From contig QCGV01000002.1 in assembly GCA_003278145.1 (NCBI GenBank), positions 62,001 through 126,000 on the forward strand: a stretch of DNA of 64,000 nt, given 5' to 3'. Under the pieces are notes generated by a model. The model was not told the origin of the DNA. It worked only from the letters and a program-made list of their open reading frames with translations, and did not search any database. Positions 1-9,323 of this stretch are shown here, piece after piece. The stretch comes from OCS116 cluster bacterium AG-390-A19 (GTDB taxonomy: Bacteria; Pseudomonadota; Alphaproteobacteria; MED-G09). A program made the position numbers and the translations under genes. Within the stretch, counting starts at the first letter, position 1; each line of letters opens with the position of its first letter.

Positions 1-93
1 CGTCATGGTTTTCGTTCAAGATTACAAACTGTAGGTGGCAGAAATGTCTTATCTAACAGAAGAGCTAAAGGTAGAAAGTCTCTATCTGCTTAA
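1..93 (+). CDS. rpmH: 50S ribosomal protein L34, 3' part (5' end outside window)
   Basis: The first 30 codons from base 1 read as the C-terminal two thirds of L34: [14 protein letters not shown], then [11 protein letters not shown] and a TAA stop at 91-93. L34 is a small, very basic protein of the large ribosomal subunit, about 44 residues long, so roughly 14 residues lie upstream of the window. It is followed directly by rnpA, the near-universal bacterial order. The open frame that begins at base 35 in another phase overlaps this gene and is not a real start for rnpA. Confidence 0.95.
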   Translation, partial: RHGFRSRLQTVGGRNVLSNRRAKGRKSLSA

Positions 94-100
94 ATATTTT

Positions 101-469
101 ATGAAATCTGAACAAGATGAAAGTGGCTCTAAAGAACTAGGGTTTATTTTAGGTAAAATTACTAAACGTTCAGATTATGTAAAGGCCTCAAAAGGACAAT
201 ACATAAAAACCTCAGCCCTGTTTCTTCAAAAAGTCAAAAGAGATGATAAAAAAAATCCAAGATATGGTGTTACAGCTTCAAAAAAAATTGGTAATGCTGT
301 CGAGAGGAATAAAGCTAAAAGAAGAATAAGGCATGCGATTAAAGAAGTTCTTCCAAAGTATGGAAAAAGTGGTTACGACTATGTAGTAATAGCTACAATT
401 AAAACAAATAAAGTTTCTTGGAATACTGTTCTAAATGATTTAGAGAAAGCTTTTAGGGAGATTAAGTAA
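101..469 (+). CDS. rnpA: Ribonuclease P protein component
   Basis: Basic protein subunit of RNase P, which assists the catalytic RNA in removing the 5' leader of tRNA precursors. With the ATG at 101 the product is 122 residues, normal for the family. The conserved RNA-binding helix is visible at about residues 64-77 (GNAVERNKAKRRIR), preceded by RYGVTASKK. The frame is open back to base 35, but that would overlap rpmH and add 22 unrelated residues, so I chose the ATG 7 nt after the rpmH stop. The gene ends with a 1-nt overlap (TAATG) with yidC. The small gene yidD, often found between the two, is absent. Confidence 0.93.
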   Translation: MKSEQDESGSKELGFILGKITKRSDYVKASKGQYIKTSALFLQKVKRDDKKNPRYGVTASKKIGNAVERNKAKRRIRHAIKEVLPKYGKSGYDYVVIATIKTNKVSWNTVLNDLEKAFREIK

Positions 470-2175
470 TGAATGATTCATCGAGGTATATAATGGCAAT
501 AGTTATAGCCATGATTATTCTCTTTACCTGGCAAATTTTATTTCCTGTCGAACAACCAAACTATCAACAAGAGAATGGTCAAGAAACATTATTAGATGAC
601 CCATCTATACCAGAGGTTAGTAATATAATTCCTGTTAAAGCAGTTAGTTGTGAGTCTGAAAAGATAATTATCGATAACGATAGACTAGAAGGGTCAATTG
701 ATCTTTGTGGAGCTCAAATTAATGAAATTTACTTAAAAAAATTTAATACTACTGCAAGCATTGATAGCGATTATGTTCAATTATTTAAGAAGGATTCATA
801 TTGGGTTGAGTCAGGTTGGTTGGCACCAAGAGGAGCAAATTTTTTATTACCCGATGAAAATACTCTTTGGAAACTAGAATCACAAAATAGTATACTTTCA
901 CCAAATACACCCGTGGTTATTTCATGGGAAAATGGTGATGGGTTAAAATTTATTCAAAGATTTTCTATAGATGAAAATTATCTTTTTACTTTTACCCAAG
1001 AAGTTGAAAATAATACTCTTGGACTTATAACACTATTTCCCTTTAATAAATTGTCTAGGAAAGATTTGCCAACAAGCCAAACACTTGGTCTTCTTCATGA
1101 AGGTCCTGCTGGATGGTTTGACGAAAAATTAGATGAGCAAGATTATGATGATATTTATGAGAAAGATTTTCGAAAAGAATTTAAAAATGGCTGGATAGGA
1201 ATTAGAGATAAATATTGGGCAACAGCAATAAGTTCACTTGATGAAGGTGAAAAAAAAGCTCACTTTAAAGTATCAAAACAAAATCAAGGCGATATTTATA
1301 GAATTGGGTACACTGGTGAGGCTACAAGCGCTTCTCCAGGTTCAACTTTGTCATCCGATGGCTTAATATTCATTGGAGCTAAAGAAGTTGATATAATTCA
1401 GGATTATTCAGGTAAAAAAGGTCTCTCAAAATTTGATCTAATTATTGACTGGGGATGGTTTTATTTTATCTCCAAACCCTTATTTTATATTCTAGATTTC
1501 TTATACATATATACAGGAAATTTTGGAGTAGCTATTCTCCTTTTAACCGTTCTCATAAAGCTTGTTTTCTTCCCTGTCGTCAATAGATCTTATGTCCAAA
1601 TGGCTAAAATGAGGAAAGTTCAACCAGAAATACAAAAAATGAAAGAACTTTATGGTGATGATCGCCAAAAAATGGCTCAAGAAATGCAAACCCTATATAA
1701 AAAAGAAGAATTAAAACCTCTGTCAGGTTGTTTGCCTGTATTCATTCAAATACCAGTATTCTTTGCGCTATATAATGTTTTACTTGTAACAATTGAAATG
1801 AGACATGCACCCTTCTTTGGATGGATTAGAGATTTATCTGCGCCTGACCCATTATCGGTATTTAATTTATTTGGAATAATTGATTGGACCCCACCTCAAA
1901 TTTTAATGATTGGAATATTTCACTTATTATTTGGACTTACCTTTTTACTTCAAACAAAACTGAATCCAGCTCCTACAGATCAGATTCAAAAAACACTTTT
2001 TACTTGGATGCCAATTTTTATGATCTTTATTGCTGCTAATTTCCCAATAGGGCTAGTTATTTATTGGGCATGGAATGGTTTATTATCAATCTTGCAGCAA
2101 GCATATATTATGAAAAAACAGGGGATGGAAATAGCATTATTTGCAAATTTTGGTAAAAAAAATTCCAGCGAATAA
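469..2175 (+). CDS. yidC: Membrane protein insertase YidC (Oxa1 family)
   Basis: Inner-membrane insertase that places proteins into the cytoplasmic membrane alone or with SecYEG. The 568-residue product has the layout of Gram-negative YidC: an N-terminal membrane segment at about residues 10-25 (IVIAMIILFTW), a large periplasmic domain, then the conserved five-helix Oxa1 core from about residue 340 (NFGVAILLLTVLIKLVFFP), with a basic cytoplasmic hairpin (MAKMRKVQPEIQKMKELYG) and the motif LSGCLPVFIQIPVFFALYNV. It overlaps rnpA by 1 nt and ends 4 nt before the preferred engB start, so the three genes are probably co-transcribed. Confidence 0.96.
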   Translation: MNDSSRYIMAIVIAMIILFTWQILFPVEQPNYQQENGQETLLDDPSIPEVSNIIPVKAVSCESEKIIIDNDRLEGSIDLCGAQINEIYLKKFNTTASIDSDYVQLFKKDSYWVESGWLAPRGANFLLPDENTLWKLESQNSILSPNTPVVISWENGDGLKFIQRFSIDENYLFTFTQEVENNTLGLITLFPFNKLSRKDLPTSQTLGLLHEGPAGWFDEKLDEQDYDDIYEKDFRKEFKNGWIGIRDKYWATAISSLDEGEKKAHFKVSKQNQGDIYRIGYTGEATSASPGSTLSSDGLIFIGAKEVDIIQDYSGKKGLSKFDLIIDWGWFYFISKPLFYILDFLYIYTGNFGVAILLLTVLIKLVFFPVVNRSYVQMAKMRKVQPEIQKMKELYGDDRQKMAQEMQTLYKKEELKPLSGCLPVFIQIPVFFALYNVLLVTIEMRHAPFFGWIRDLSAPDPLSVFNLFGIIDWTPPQILMIGIFHLLFGLTFLLQTKLNPAPTDQIQKTLFTWMPIFMIFIAANFPIGLVIYWAWNGLLSILQQAYIMKKQGMEIALFANFGKKNSSE

Positions 2176-2179
2176 TTCA

Positions 2180-2794
2180 ATGGCAACATATAAAAAAAAT
2201 AATTTTTTTAAAAACTGTACTTTTGTAAAAGGTGTAGCGAATATCGAGGGCTTAGAGATAAGTAATCTTCCAGAAGTAGCCTTTTTAGGAAGGTCTAATG
2301 TTGGAAAATCCTCACTATTAAATGCTGTAACAAAAAGATCGAAATTAGCACATACATCTAAAACACCTGGAAGAACGCAAGAGTTAAATTTTTTTTCTGT
2401 AGCCATTGAAAAACCTGTTATGAGCATTGTTGATATGCCAGGTTATGGATTTGCTAGAGCTTCTAAAAAAAAAATAAGAGAATGGTCCAATCTATCAAAA
2501 TTCTATTTACAAAATAGATCAAACTTGAGAAGAGTTTTTCTATTAATTGATTCAAGACACAATATAAAAGACTCTGATAAAGAAATTATGAGTATGTTGG
2601 ATGAATGTGCCGTTTCCTATCAGATAGTTTTAACTAAAATTGATAAAGTCATAAATGAGGAGGATGTATTGTTAAAAGCAAAGAATTCAATTCAAAAATT
2701 CATTGCTGTCCACCCTGAAATACATTCAACATCTTCACATAAAGGTAAAGGGTTAGAAGATCTAAGGAATACAATATCTTCCATAGTGGAATAG
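2180..2794 (+). CDS. engB: Ribosome biogenesis GTPase EngB/YsxC
   Basis: Small essential GTPase needed for assembly of the large ribosomal subunit. From the ATG at 2180 the product is 204 residues, the family norm. GTP-binding motifs are clear: G1 GRSNVGKSS (residues 37-45), the TPGRTQ switch, G3 DMPGYG (85-90) and G4 TKID. A TTG at 2141 is in frame but lies inside yidC and would add 13 residues, so the ATG 4 nt after the yidC stop is preferred. The coding sequence holds an A10 run at 2465-2474 (SKKKI), where slippage would break the frame. Confidence 0.94.
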   Translation: MATYKKNNFFKNCTFVKGVANIEGLEISNLPEVAFLGRSNVGKSSLLNAVTKRSKLAHTSKTPGRTQELNFFSVAIEKPVMSIVDMPGYGFARASKKKIREWSNLSKFYLQNRSNLRRVFLLIDSRHNIKDSDKEIMSMLDECAVSYQIVLTKIDKVINEEDVLLKAKNSIQKFIAVHPEIHSTSSHKGKGLEDLRNTISSIVE

Positions 2795-2834
2795 TATTAA
2801 TGTATTAAATAATATTTAATGTATTATAAAAAAA

Positions 2835-2854
2835 GGGATTGATTGGGATTGATT
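2835..2854 (+). repeat. Tandem 10-bp direct repeat before argB
   Basis: GGGATTGATT occurs twice back to back, immediately before the preferred argB ATG at 2855. Each copy carries a GGGA element that could act as a ribosome binding site; the proximal copy is correctly spaced for the ATG. The duplication also creates an upstream in-frame TTG at 2843. This is seen directly; any effect on translation is inference. Confidence 0.6.
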
Positions 2855-3754
2855 ATGAGTAAAAAAGAAGGAGCTGTTAAGGACTGGTTGAGTAATGCTG
2901 ATATGCTGACAGCAGCTCTACCTTATATGCAAAAATATAATGGTTCGATTATTGTTATTAAATATGGTGGTAATGCCATGGCAGATAATGATCTCATTGA
3001 ATCATTTTGCAATGATATTGTTTTTCTAAAACAAAGCGGCTTAAAACCAGTAATTGTTCATGGAGGTGGGCCACAAATTGGATCAATGCTTGAGCGGTTA
3101 GGAATAAAAACAAAATTTGAATCTGGAATGAGAATAACTGATGAAAGTACCCTAGAAGTAGTCGAAATGGTCCTAGCCGGTAAAATAAATAAAGATATTG
3201 CATCAAAAATAAATTCTGCTGGAGGAAAAGCTGTAGGCGTTTCGGGTAAGGACGGATCAATGCTTATTGCTGAAAAACTTACAAAACAAAAAAGTTTAGA
3301 TGAGTCAAATATAGAAAAAATTATTGATTTAGGTTTTGTAGGTGTTCCAAAAAAAATTAATAATGAAATAATTGAAACACTTATTTCTGATGATTTTATT
3401 CCAATAATTGCCCCATTAGGAATTAGTGATGATGGCAAGACATATAATATTAATGCTGACACAGCAGCTGGTGCGATTGCATCGTCCTTAAAATCAAAAC
3501 GTTTACTTATTTTGACAGATGTAAAAGGAGTACTCGATTCTAATCAAAATCTTATTGAAGAAGTTAATGAAGAAAAAATAGAAAAAATGATTGAATCTGG
3601 TGAAGTTTCAGGCGGCATGATACCTAAAATCAATACCTGCCTTAAAAGTGTCAAAGAAGGTGTTGATGCTGCAGTTATTGTTGACGGTAGAGTTAAGCAT
3701 GCGGTCTTATTAGAATTATTTACTGACCATGGTGCTGGGACCTTAATAAGGTAA
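2855..3754 (+). CDS. argB: Acetylglutamate kinase
   Basis: Phosphorylates N-acetyl-L-glutamate with ATP, the second step of arginine synthesis. The product is 299 residues and shows the amino-acid-kinase fold: an N-terminal IVIKYGGNAM nucleotide motif, VIVHGGGPQI for substrate binding, NINADTAAGAIA, LILTDVKGV and the late GGMIPK motif. An N-terminal helix (DMLTAALPYMQKYNG) resembles that of arginine-inhibited hexameric enzymes, suggesting feedback control. A TTG at 2843 could give a product four residues longer, but the ATG at 2855 has a GGGA seven bases upstream. Gene order engB-argB-HAD-dapD is typical of alphaproteobacteria. Confidence 0.95.
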   Translation: MSKKEGAVKDWLSNADMLTAALPYMQKYNGSIIVIKYGGNAMADNDLIESFCNDIVFLKQSGLKPVIVHGGGPQIGSMLERLGIKTKFESGMRITDESTLEVVEMVLAGKINKDIASKINSAGGKAVGVSGKDGSMLIAEKLTKQKSLDESNIEKIIDLGFVGVPKKINNEIIETLISDDFIPIIAPLGISDDGKTYNINADTAAGAIASSLKSKRLLILTDVKGVLDSNQNLIEEVNEEKIEKMIESGEVSGGMIPKINTCLKSVKEGVDAAVIVDGRVKHAVLLELFTDHGAGTLIR

Positions 3755-3763
3755 GGTATTTTT

Positions 3764-4456
3764 ATGAGCCTTTCATTTATTAAAACATGGGTCTTTGATC
3801 TTGATAACACTTTATACCCTCCCGAAGAAAATATTTTTAGCCAGATTGATGAAAAAATGACTTCATTTATTGCTGAAAATTTAAAAATTAGCCATGAGGA
3901 AGCATTTAATATTCAAAAACAAAATTTTATTGATCATGGAACAACATTAGCCGGATTTATGAATACAGGTAATAATAAAATAAATCCTGATAAATTTTTA
4001 GAGTATGTTCATGATATTAATTTAAGCTCATTAAAAGCAGATAATAAACTTAGAAAAATTCTTTTAATGCTACCTGGAGAAAAATATATTTTTACAAATG
4101 GCACAAAGAAACACGCTGAAAATGTTATAAAAAGACTAAATTTAGAAAATATCTTTCATTCAATATTTGGAATTAAAGAAGCAAATTATTTACCTAAGCC
4201 AAATATTGAAACCTATAATTTATTTTTAAAAATTAATAATATTGATCCAAAAACATCTATAATGTTCGAAGATATGGGAAGAAATTTAATTCCTGCAAAA
4301 AAATTAGGTATGACTACAGTTTTATTAGAGAGAAAATTACCTAATAAAAATAATTCTGAACAGAAAGAGAAATATAAAGATTTATGGAATGATGATTATG
4401 ACGCGGATTATATTATTGACGATATCGTAAAGTTCCTGAATAACGAATATAATTAA
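3764..4456 (+). CDS. HAD-family hydrolase, pyrimidine 5'-nucleotidase-like
   Basis: A 230-residue haloacid-dehalogenase-fold phosphatase. Motif I is WVFDLDNTLYPP near the N-terminus with both catalytic aspartates; motif II is FTNGTKKHA; the motif III lysine is in LPKPNIETY; motif IV is FEDMGRNLIPAKKLG. The DxDNTLYP signature and TNG are typical of the pyrimidine 5'-nucleotidase/SDT1 branch, which dephosphorylates UMP, CMP or related metabolites, though HAD substrates are hard to predict. It starts 9 nt after argB and ends 21 nt before dapD, so it belongs to an argB-HAD-dapD-dapE operon, an arrangement common in alphaproteobacteria for unknown reasons. Confidence 0.82.
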   Translation: MSLSFIKTWVFDLDNTLYPPEENIFSQIDEKMTSFIAENLKISHEEAFNIQKQNFIDHGTTLAGFMNTGNNKINPDKFLEYVHDINLSSLKADNKLRKILLMLPGEKYIFTNGTKKHAENVIKRLNLENIFHSIFGIKEANYLPKPNIETYNLFLKINNIDPKTSIMFEDMGRNLIPAKKLGMTTVLLERKLPNKNNSEQKEKYKDLWNDDYDADYIIDDIVKFLNNEYN

Positions 4457-4477
4457 TATTTAAAAAACGAGATAATT

Positions 4478-5308
4478 ATGGATAAAAAAATAATTGATAT
4501 AATTGAAAATGCATTTGAGAATATAGAAAATATTAACTCAAATTCTGATGGAGATATTATTTCTGCAATAAATGAAACTATAAATAACCTAGATCAGGGG
4601 AATATTAGAGTTGCAGAAAAAGTTAATAATAAATGGATAATTAATCAGTGGGTTAAAAAATCAATACTTCTATATTTTCGTATCAATGATATGAAATTAA
4701 TCTCAAATAGCCCAGGAAATACTAATTGGTGGGATAAAATAGACTCTAAATTTAGTGATATGAGCGATGAGGAATTTAAAAGAGCAGGATTTAGAGCGGT
4801 TCCTGGGTCAATTGTTCGGAGAGGATCATTCATTGATAATGGATGTGTATTAATGCCAAGCTTTATTAATATTGGAGCTTATGTTGGAGCAGGAACTATG
4901 GTTGATACATGGGCAACAATTGGATCGTGTGCGCAAATAGGTTCTAATTGTCATATATCAGGCGGAGCAGGAATTGGTGGAGTATTAGAACCATTGCAAG
5001 CGAACCCTGTTATTATTGAAGATAATTGTTTTATTGGAGCAAGATCAGAAGTGGCCGAAGGGGTAATTGTTCGTGAAGGAAGTGTTTTATCAATGGGGGT
5101 ATACCTTTCATCATCAACTCCTATTGTTAATAGAGAAACAGGAGAAATTATCAGGGGTGAGGTTCCACCATATTCAGTTTTAATTCCAGGAACATTTTCA
5201 CCAAATAATGATAATACAAAGCCATCGCTATATTGTGCGGTGATTGTAAAAATAGTAGATGAGAAAACTAGATCAAAAACATCAATTAATGAGTTATTAA
5301 GAGATTAA
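4478..5308 (+). CDS. dapD: Tetrahydrodipicolinate N-succinyltransferase
   Basis: Transfers succinyl from succinyl-CoA to tetrahydrodipicolinate in the succinylase route to meso-diaminopimelate and lysine. The 276 residues match the family length. After an N-terminal helical part, the middle has the hexapeptide repeats of a left-handed beta-helix ([19 protein letters not shown], then [30 protein letters not shown] and a late [13 protein letters not shown]). It is followed 4 nt later by dapE, which removes the succinyl group in the same pathway. Confidence 0.96.
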   Translation: MDKKIIDIIENAFENIENINSNSDGDIISAINETINNLDQGNIRVAEKVNNKWIINQWVKKSILLYFRINDMKLISNSPGNTNWWDKIDSKFSDMSDEEFKRAGFRAVPGSIVRRGSFIDNGCVLMPSFINIGAYVGAGTMVDTWATIGSCAQIGSNCHISGGAGIGGVLEPLQANPVIIEDNCFIGARSEVAEGVIVREGSVLSMGVYLSSSTPIVNRETGEIIRGEVPPYSVLIPGTFSPNNDNTKPSLYCAVIVKIVDEKTRSKTSINELLRD

Positions 5309-5312
5309 TAAA

Positions 5313-6467
5313 ATGATTAATATTGAAAATGGCGACCCAATAGTTCTGACCAAAGCTCTAATTTCTTGTCGTTCTGTAACACCGCAAAATGATGGAGCTA
5401 TTGAACAACTTTCACATTGGTTGAAAGAAATGGGTTTTAAGTGTGATATTCTAAATTTTAAAGAAGAAGGAACTGATGATGTTCTTAATCTTTGGGCAAG
5501 AATCGGAAATGATGAAGGTCCTGCTTTATGTTTTGCAGGTCATACCGATGTTGTCCCAGAGGGAGATAAAACTAGTTGGTCTACTGATCCATTTGCAGCC
5601 AATGAAATAGATGGGAAGATTATAGGTCGTGGTGCAACAGATATGAAAGGTGCCATAGCCTCATTTGTGTCAGCAACAAAGAAGTTTTTAGATGAAAGAA
5701 AAAATTTTGCAGGATCAATATCTTTTATTATTACTGGAGACGAAGAAGGTATTGCTATAAATGGAACAAAGAAATTATTAAATTGGATGGATGAAAACAG
5801 CATATCTTTTGATGATTGTATTGTAGGAGAGCCAACAAACCCTAAAAGATTAGGTGAAATGATTAAAATAGGTAGGCGAGGAAGTGTTAATGGAATTTTG
5901 ACTGTTGATGGTCAACAAGGTCATGTTGCTTATCCCCATCTTGCTAAAAATCCAATACCGATACTATTAAACATTCTTAATAACTTAACGTCTGATCAAT
6001 TAGATCAAGGTAATGAACATTTTCAACCTTCAAATCTTGAAATAACATCTGTAGATGTAGGTAATAAAGCAACAAATGTTATTCCTCAATCTGCATCTGC
6101 AAAATTTAACATTAGATACAATGATAATTTTAATAGTGAAACTATTGAAGATGAAATTAATAGAAGATTAGAGAATTTTAAAAATAACTTTTCTTTAAAA
6201 TTAGAGCATTCAGGTGACTCATTCCTTACTAAGCCAGGTAAACTTGTTAGTGATTTATCAGAGATTATTTTTAACAAAACAGGAATTAATCCCGATCTAT
6301 CAACTTCAGGAGGTACATCTGATGCAAGGTTTATTAAAAACTATGGAAATGTTGTAGAATTTGGTCTTATAAGCGAGACAATGCATCAAATTGATGAATC
6401 AGTTGCTGTTAAGGATATTAATGATTTAAGCGAAATATACTACGAAGTTTTAACCAAATATTTCTAA
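5313..6467 (+). CDS. dapE: Succinyl-diaminopimelate desuccinylase
   Basis: Dinuclear-zinc M20-family hydrolase that releases succinate from N-succinyl-LL-diaminopimelate, giving LL-DAP for lysine and peptidoglycan. The product is 384 residues. Metal and catalytic motifs are present: GHTDVVP (H77), GRGATDMKG (D110), TGDEEG (E144, E145), VGEPT, and a C-terminal MHQIDE histidine. It ends with a 4-nt convergent overlap with truA, so the argB-dapE operon stops here without room for an intergenic terminator. Confidence 0.96.
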   Translation: MINIENGDPIVLTKALISCRSVTPQNDGAIEQLSHWLKEMGFKCDILNFKEEGTDDVLNLWARIGNDEGPALCFAGHTDVVPEGDKTSWSTDPFAANEIDGKIIGRGATDMKGAIASFVSATKKFLDERKNFAGSISFIITGDEEGIAINGTKKLLNWMDENSISFDDCIVGEPTNPKRLGEMIKIGRRGSVNGILTVDGQQGHVAYPHLAKNPIPILLNILNNLTSDQLDQGNEHFQPSNLEITSVDVGNKATNVIPQSASAKFNIRYNDNFNSETIEDEINRRLENFKNNFSLKLEHSGDSFLTKPGKLVSDLSEIIFNKTGINPDLSTSGGTSDARFIKNYGNVVEFGLISETMHQIDESVAVKDINDLSEIYYEVLTKYF

Positions 6468-7204
6468 TCATAATCGACTTTCTCTAGACAGAGACCCTCG
6501 GCTGGTGCAACAGGGCCACACAATGTTCGATCTTTTTTATCTAAGATTTCTTTAATTTTTTTTGGCTCCCACTTACCTTCTCCTACCAATTTTAATGATC
6601 CAACGATAGATCTTACTTGATTATGAAGAAATGATTTAGCTGAAACGCAGATAATAATTTCATTATCAAGTTGTTCAATTTTAATCTCATCAATTGTCTT
6701 GGAGGGTGATTTAGACTGACAGTGGGATGATCGAAAAGTTGTAAAATCATGAAAACCTATTAAGTATTTAGAAGCTTTAATCATTGATTCAGAATTAAGT
6801 TTTTTTCCTACCCTCCAGTATTTTCCCTTATCGAAAGTTAATGGTGCCCTTCTATTTATTATTCCATATTTATAATGTCTTTTGATTGCAGAAAATCTTG
6901 CATGAAAATCATTGTTAACTTCTGAAACTTCAATCACAGCTATAGGGTTTGGTTTTAAATGACTATTTAAGGCCTCTCTTAATTCATTGGCGTTTGTGGT
7001 TCTAATTAAATCAAAATGTGACACCTGACCTTTGGCATGAACGCCAGAGTCAGTTCTACCAGCAGTATGTATTTTCACATCTTCCTTTGAAAAATCTATA
7101 ATTGCCTTGTGCAAATAGTCTTGGACACCACTATTATCTTTTTGACTCTGCCAACCATTAAAAGGTCTACCATCATACTCAATTGTAAGCTTCCATCTTG
7201 CCAT
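6464..7204 (-). CDS. truA: tRNA pseudouridine(38-40) synthase
   Basis: Forms pseudouridine at positions 38-40 of the tRNA anticodon arm. The 246-residue protein begins MARWKLTIEYDGRPFNGWQ and has the catalytic aspartate in GRTDSGVHAKGQ. Later motifs DFHARFSA, YKYGI and FLHNQVRSIVG are typical. It starts one base after the fmt stop codon and is the last gene of a def-fmt-truA operon, a frequent alphaproteobacterial order. Confidence 0.96.
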   Translation of the reverse strand: MARWKLTIEYDGRPFNGWQSQKDNSGVQDYLHKAIIDFSKEDVKIHTAGRTDSGVHAKGQVSHFDLIRTTNANELREALNSHLKPNPIAVIEVSEVNNDFHARFSAIKRHYKYGIINRRAPLTFDKGKYWRVGKKLNSESMIKASKYLIGFHDFTTFRSSHCQSKSPSKTIDEIKIEQLDNEIIICVSAKSFLHNQVRSIVGSLKLVGEGKWEPKKIKEILDKKDRTLCGPVAPAEGLCLEKVDYD

Positions 7205-8164
7205 TTATTCTAAAATTTCTCCTACTGATATAGGATTACCCCTTAAGTAATCTTCAATATCCATAATCTTTTTACCCTCAGGTTGAACAGACAAAATCTC
7301 TATAGCATTATTTTTACAACCTACAATTAATCCACCAGTGACTTCGCCAGGTTTAAAATTATTATCGGTAATTGAAATTTTGGCATCTAAAACTTTTACA
7401 CGTTTATTTTTTTTAGTTAAAAACCAGGCGCCAGGATATGGGCTTAAAGCTCTTACTAATAGTAAAACCTCCTCAGCATTACTTTTCCAGTCTAACCTAC
7501 AGTCAGTTTTTTGAATTTTCTCAGCATAGGTAACACCTTCCTCTTCTTGATTAAAAGGATTTATTTTACCTGCAATATAACCATCAATGGTCTCAATTAG
7601 ATTACTTGATGCCAGAGAAGATAATTCATCATGAAGAAATTTTGCATTTTTATCCTTATTAATTTTAATAGGAAACTTTTTAATTATCTTGCCAGTATCG
7701 AGACCCTCATCCATTAACATAAATGTAATACCAGTTTCCTTATCACCGCTCATAATAGATCTTTGAATTGGTGCCGCACCTCTCCAACGGGGAAGTATTG
7801 AAGCATGAATATTAAGACAGCCAAATTTAGGAATATCTAAAACTTCTCTTGGCAATAATAATCCATATGCTGAAACAATAATAATGTCTGGATTAAGATT
7901 TTTAATAAAATTAATGTCGTCAACACTTTTAAAATTTTTGGGCGTATAGACTGGAATTTGTTCCTTATCAGCAAAGCTGTGTACTGGTGTTTTATTTTTT
8001 TTCATTCCTCTTCCTGACCTTCGTGGAGGTTGAGAAAAAATAGCAACAATATGGTGATCGCTATTTACTAATGCCTCAAGAGGCTTAATAGAAAAATCAG
8101 GGGTTCCCATGAATACGATATTTAGCGATGAGTTAACTTCTGAACTTGCCAAGTCACTTATCAT
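7205..8164 (-). CDS. fmt: Methionyl-tRNA formyltransferase
   Basis: Formylates initiator Met-tRNA using 10-formyltetrahydrofolate. The 319-residue product has NIVFMGTPDFS near the start, the catalytic N-H-D set in NIHASILPRWRGAAPIQ, and a C-terminal domain with YPGAWF. The start at 8164 gives about 14 residues before the first beta strand, longer than usual, and overlaps def by 11 nt. A TTG at residue 5 is an alternative, and neither has a clear ribosome binding site. Deformylase and formyltransferase are translationally linked here. Confidence 0.94.
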   Translation of the reverse strand: MISDLASSEVNSSLNIVFMGTPDFSIKPLEALVNSDHHIVAIFSQPPRRSGRGMKKNKTPVHSFADKEQIPVYTPKNFKSVDDINFIKNLNPDIIIVSAYGLLLPREVLDIPKFGCLNIHASILPRWRGAAPIQRSIMSGDKETGITFMLMDEGLDTGKIIKKFPIKINKDKNAKFLHDELSSLASSNLIETIDGYIAGKINPFNQEEEGVTYAEKIQKTDCRLDWKSNAEEVLLLVRALSPYPGAWFLTKKNKRVKVLDAKISITDNNFKPGEVTGGLIVGCKNNAIEILSVQPEGKKIMDIEDYLRGNPISVGEILE

Positions 8165-8678
8165 CTTTTGGCTCAGAAGTTCTAGATTTGATAGATTTCT
8201 TAATGGCTCTATCTCTTTTTAATTTTGACAAATGATCAACAAAAACAACGCCATTTAAGTGATCCATTTCATGTTGAATTACAGTAGCAAGCATGCCTTG
8301 GCAACGAATACTCTGTTCATCTCCATTTTTATCTAAATAGTTAACCGTACATTCATCAGGTCTTTCTATTTCTTCCCAAACTCCCGGCACTGATAAACAA
8401 CCTTCCTCATATGAGTTTAAAGTATCAGTAGGATCAATTATTTCAGGATTAATAAAAAATAATGGATTCCTTGCTTCATCGTCTCTAGAAATATCAATAA
8501 CTAAAATTCTTTTTGGCACTCCAACCTGTATGGCAGCCAAACCAATACCCGGAGCTGCGTACATTGTCTCAAACATATCATCAATCAATAATAAGATTTC
8601 ATCATCAATAATAGTCACTGGTTCCGATATTGTTTTTAATAAAGGATTAGGGACAGTTATAATTTCTCTTATAGCCAT
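8154..8678 (-). CDS. def: Peptide deformylase
   Basis: Iron-type hydrolase that removes the formyl group from new polypeptides. At 174 residues it has all three family motifs: GIGLAAIQ (44-51), EGCLS with the metal-binding cysteine C94, and HEMDH (136-140) with two metal histidines and the catalytic glutamate. It is the first gene of def-fmt-truA, with 51 nt separating it from recR upstream. Confidence 0.97.
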   Translation of the reverse strand: MAIREIITVPNPLLKTISEPVTIIDDEILLLIDDMFETMYAAPGIGLAAIQVGVPKRILVIDISRDDEARNPLFFINPEIIDPTDTLNSYEEGCLSVPGVWEEIERPDECTVNYLDKNGDEQSIRCQGMLATVIQHEMDHLNGVVFVDHLSKLKRDRAIKKSIKSRTSEPKDDK

Positions 8679-8729
8679 TCTTCTTGATAAACTGTGAATA
8701 AAAAGAGTTCAAGTAAGATAAATAGGTTT

Positions 8730-9323
8730 TTAAAAAGGTTGTCTTGACTGAAGCGCTGTCTGCAATGTTCCATCATCCATATAATCAAGTTCTCCACCGA
8801 CGGGAACCCCATGAGCAAGTCTTGAAACCTTAACATTGCAATCCTTTAATTGGTCTGTAATAAAATATGCTGTAGTTTGTCCATCAATAGTTGCATTTAA
8901 AGCTAGAATAATTTCATCTACCTCTGGATCATTTGCTCTTTGAATTAAACTATTTATCCCAAGATCATCAGGACCTACACCATCAATAGCCGATAATGTT
9001 CCGCCTAATACATGATATTTACCTTTATGAACTGCAGCTCTTTCCAAAGCCCATAAATCGGCTATTTCCTCCACAACAATTATAGTTGAGATATCTCTTC
9101 TTTCATCAACACAAATAGAACAAATCTCTTCTGTATCTAAGTTACCACAAGTGTTGCAATTCCTAATAGAATCTGCAGTTGTAACCAAGGACTCAGCCAG
9201 AGGTTTCATTAATGATTCTGGTTGCTTTAAAAGGCTCAAGGCCATTCTTCTTGCAGATCTTGGACCTATTCCCGGAAGACGTGAAAGTAATGAAATTAAA
9301 TTATCTATTTCTGAATTATTCAT
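8730..9323 (-). CDS. recR: Recombination protein RecR
   Basis: DNA-gap repair protein acting with RecF and RecO to load RecA. The 197 residues contain the helix-hairpin-helix [14 protein letters not shown], a zinc finger with C56, C59, C68 and C71, and a Toprim domain with [12 protein letters not shown] and [13 protein letters not shown]. It overlaps dnaX by 4 nt, so translation is coupled. The small DNA-binding gene ybaB, which normally sits between dnaX and recR, is missing. Confidence 0.96.
   Translation of the reverse strand: MNNSEIDNLISLLSRLPGIGPRSARRMALSLLKQPESLMKPLAESLVTTADSIRNCNTCGNLDTEEICSICVDERRDISTIIVVEEIADLWALERAAVHKGKYHVLGGTLSAIDGVGPDDLGINSLIQRANDPEVDEIILALNATIDGQTTAYFITDQLKDCNVKVSRLAHGVPVGGELDYMDDGTLQTALQSRQPF

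Noticed and set aside
2465..2474. A10 run in engB as a programmed slippage site
   Set aside because: It lies in the GTPase domain where a shift would give a useless fragment, and long A runs are common here; treated as base composition.
2795..2834. Repeated TTAATGTATTA and an AT-only inverted repeat before argB
   Set aside because: Low-complexity AT sequence; no promoter or terminator structure could be supported.
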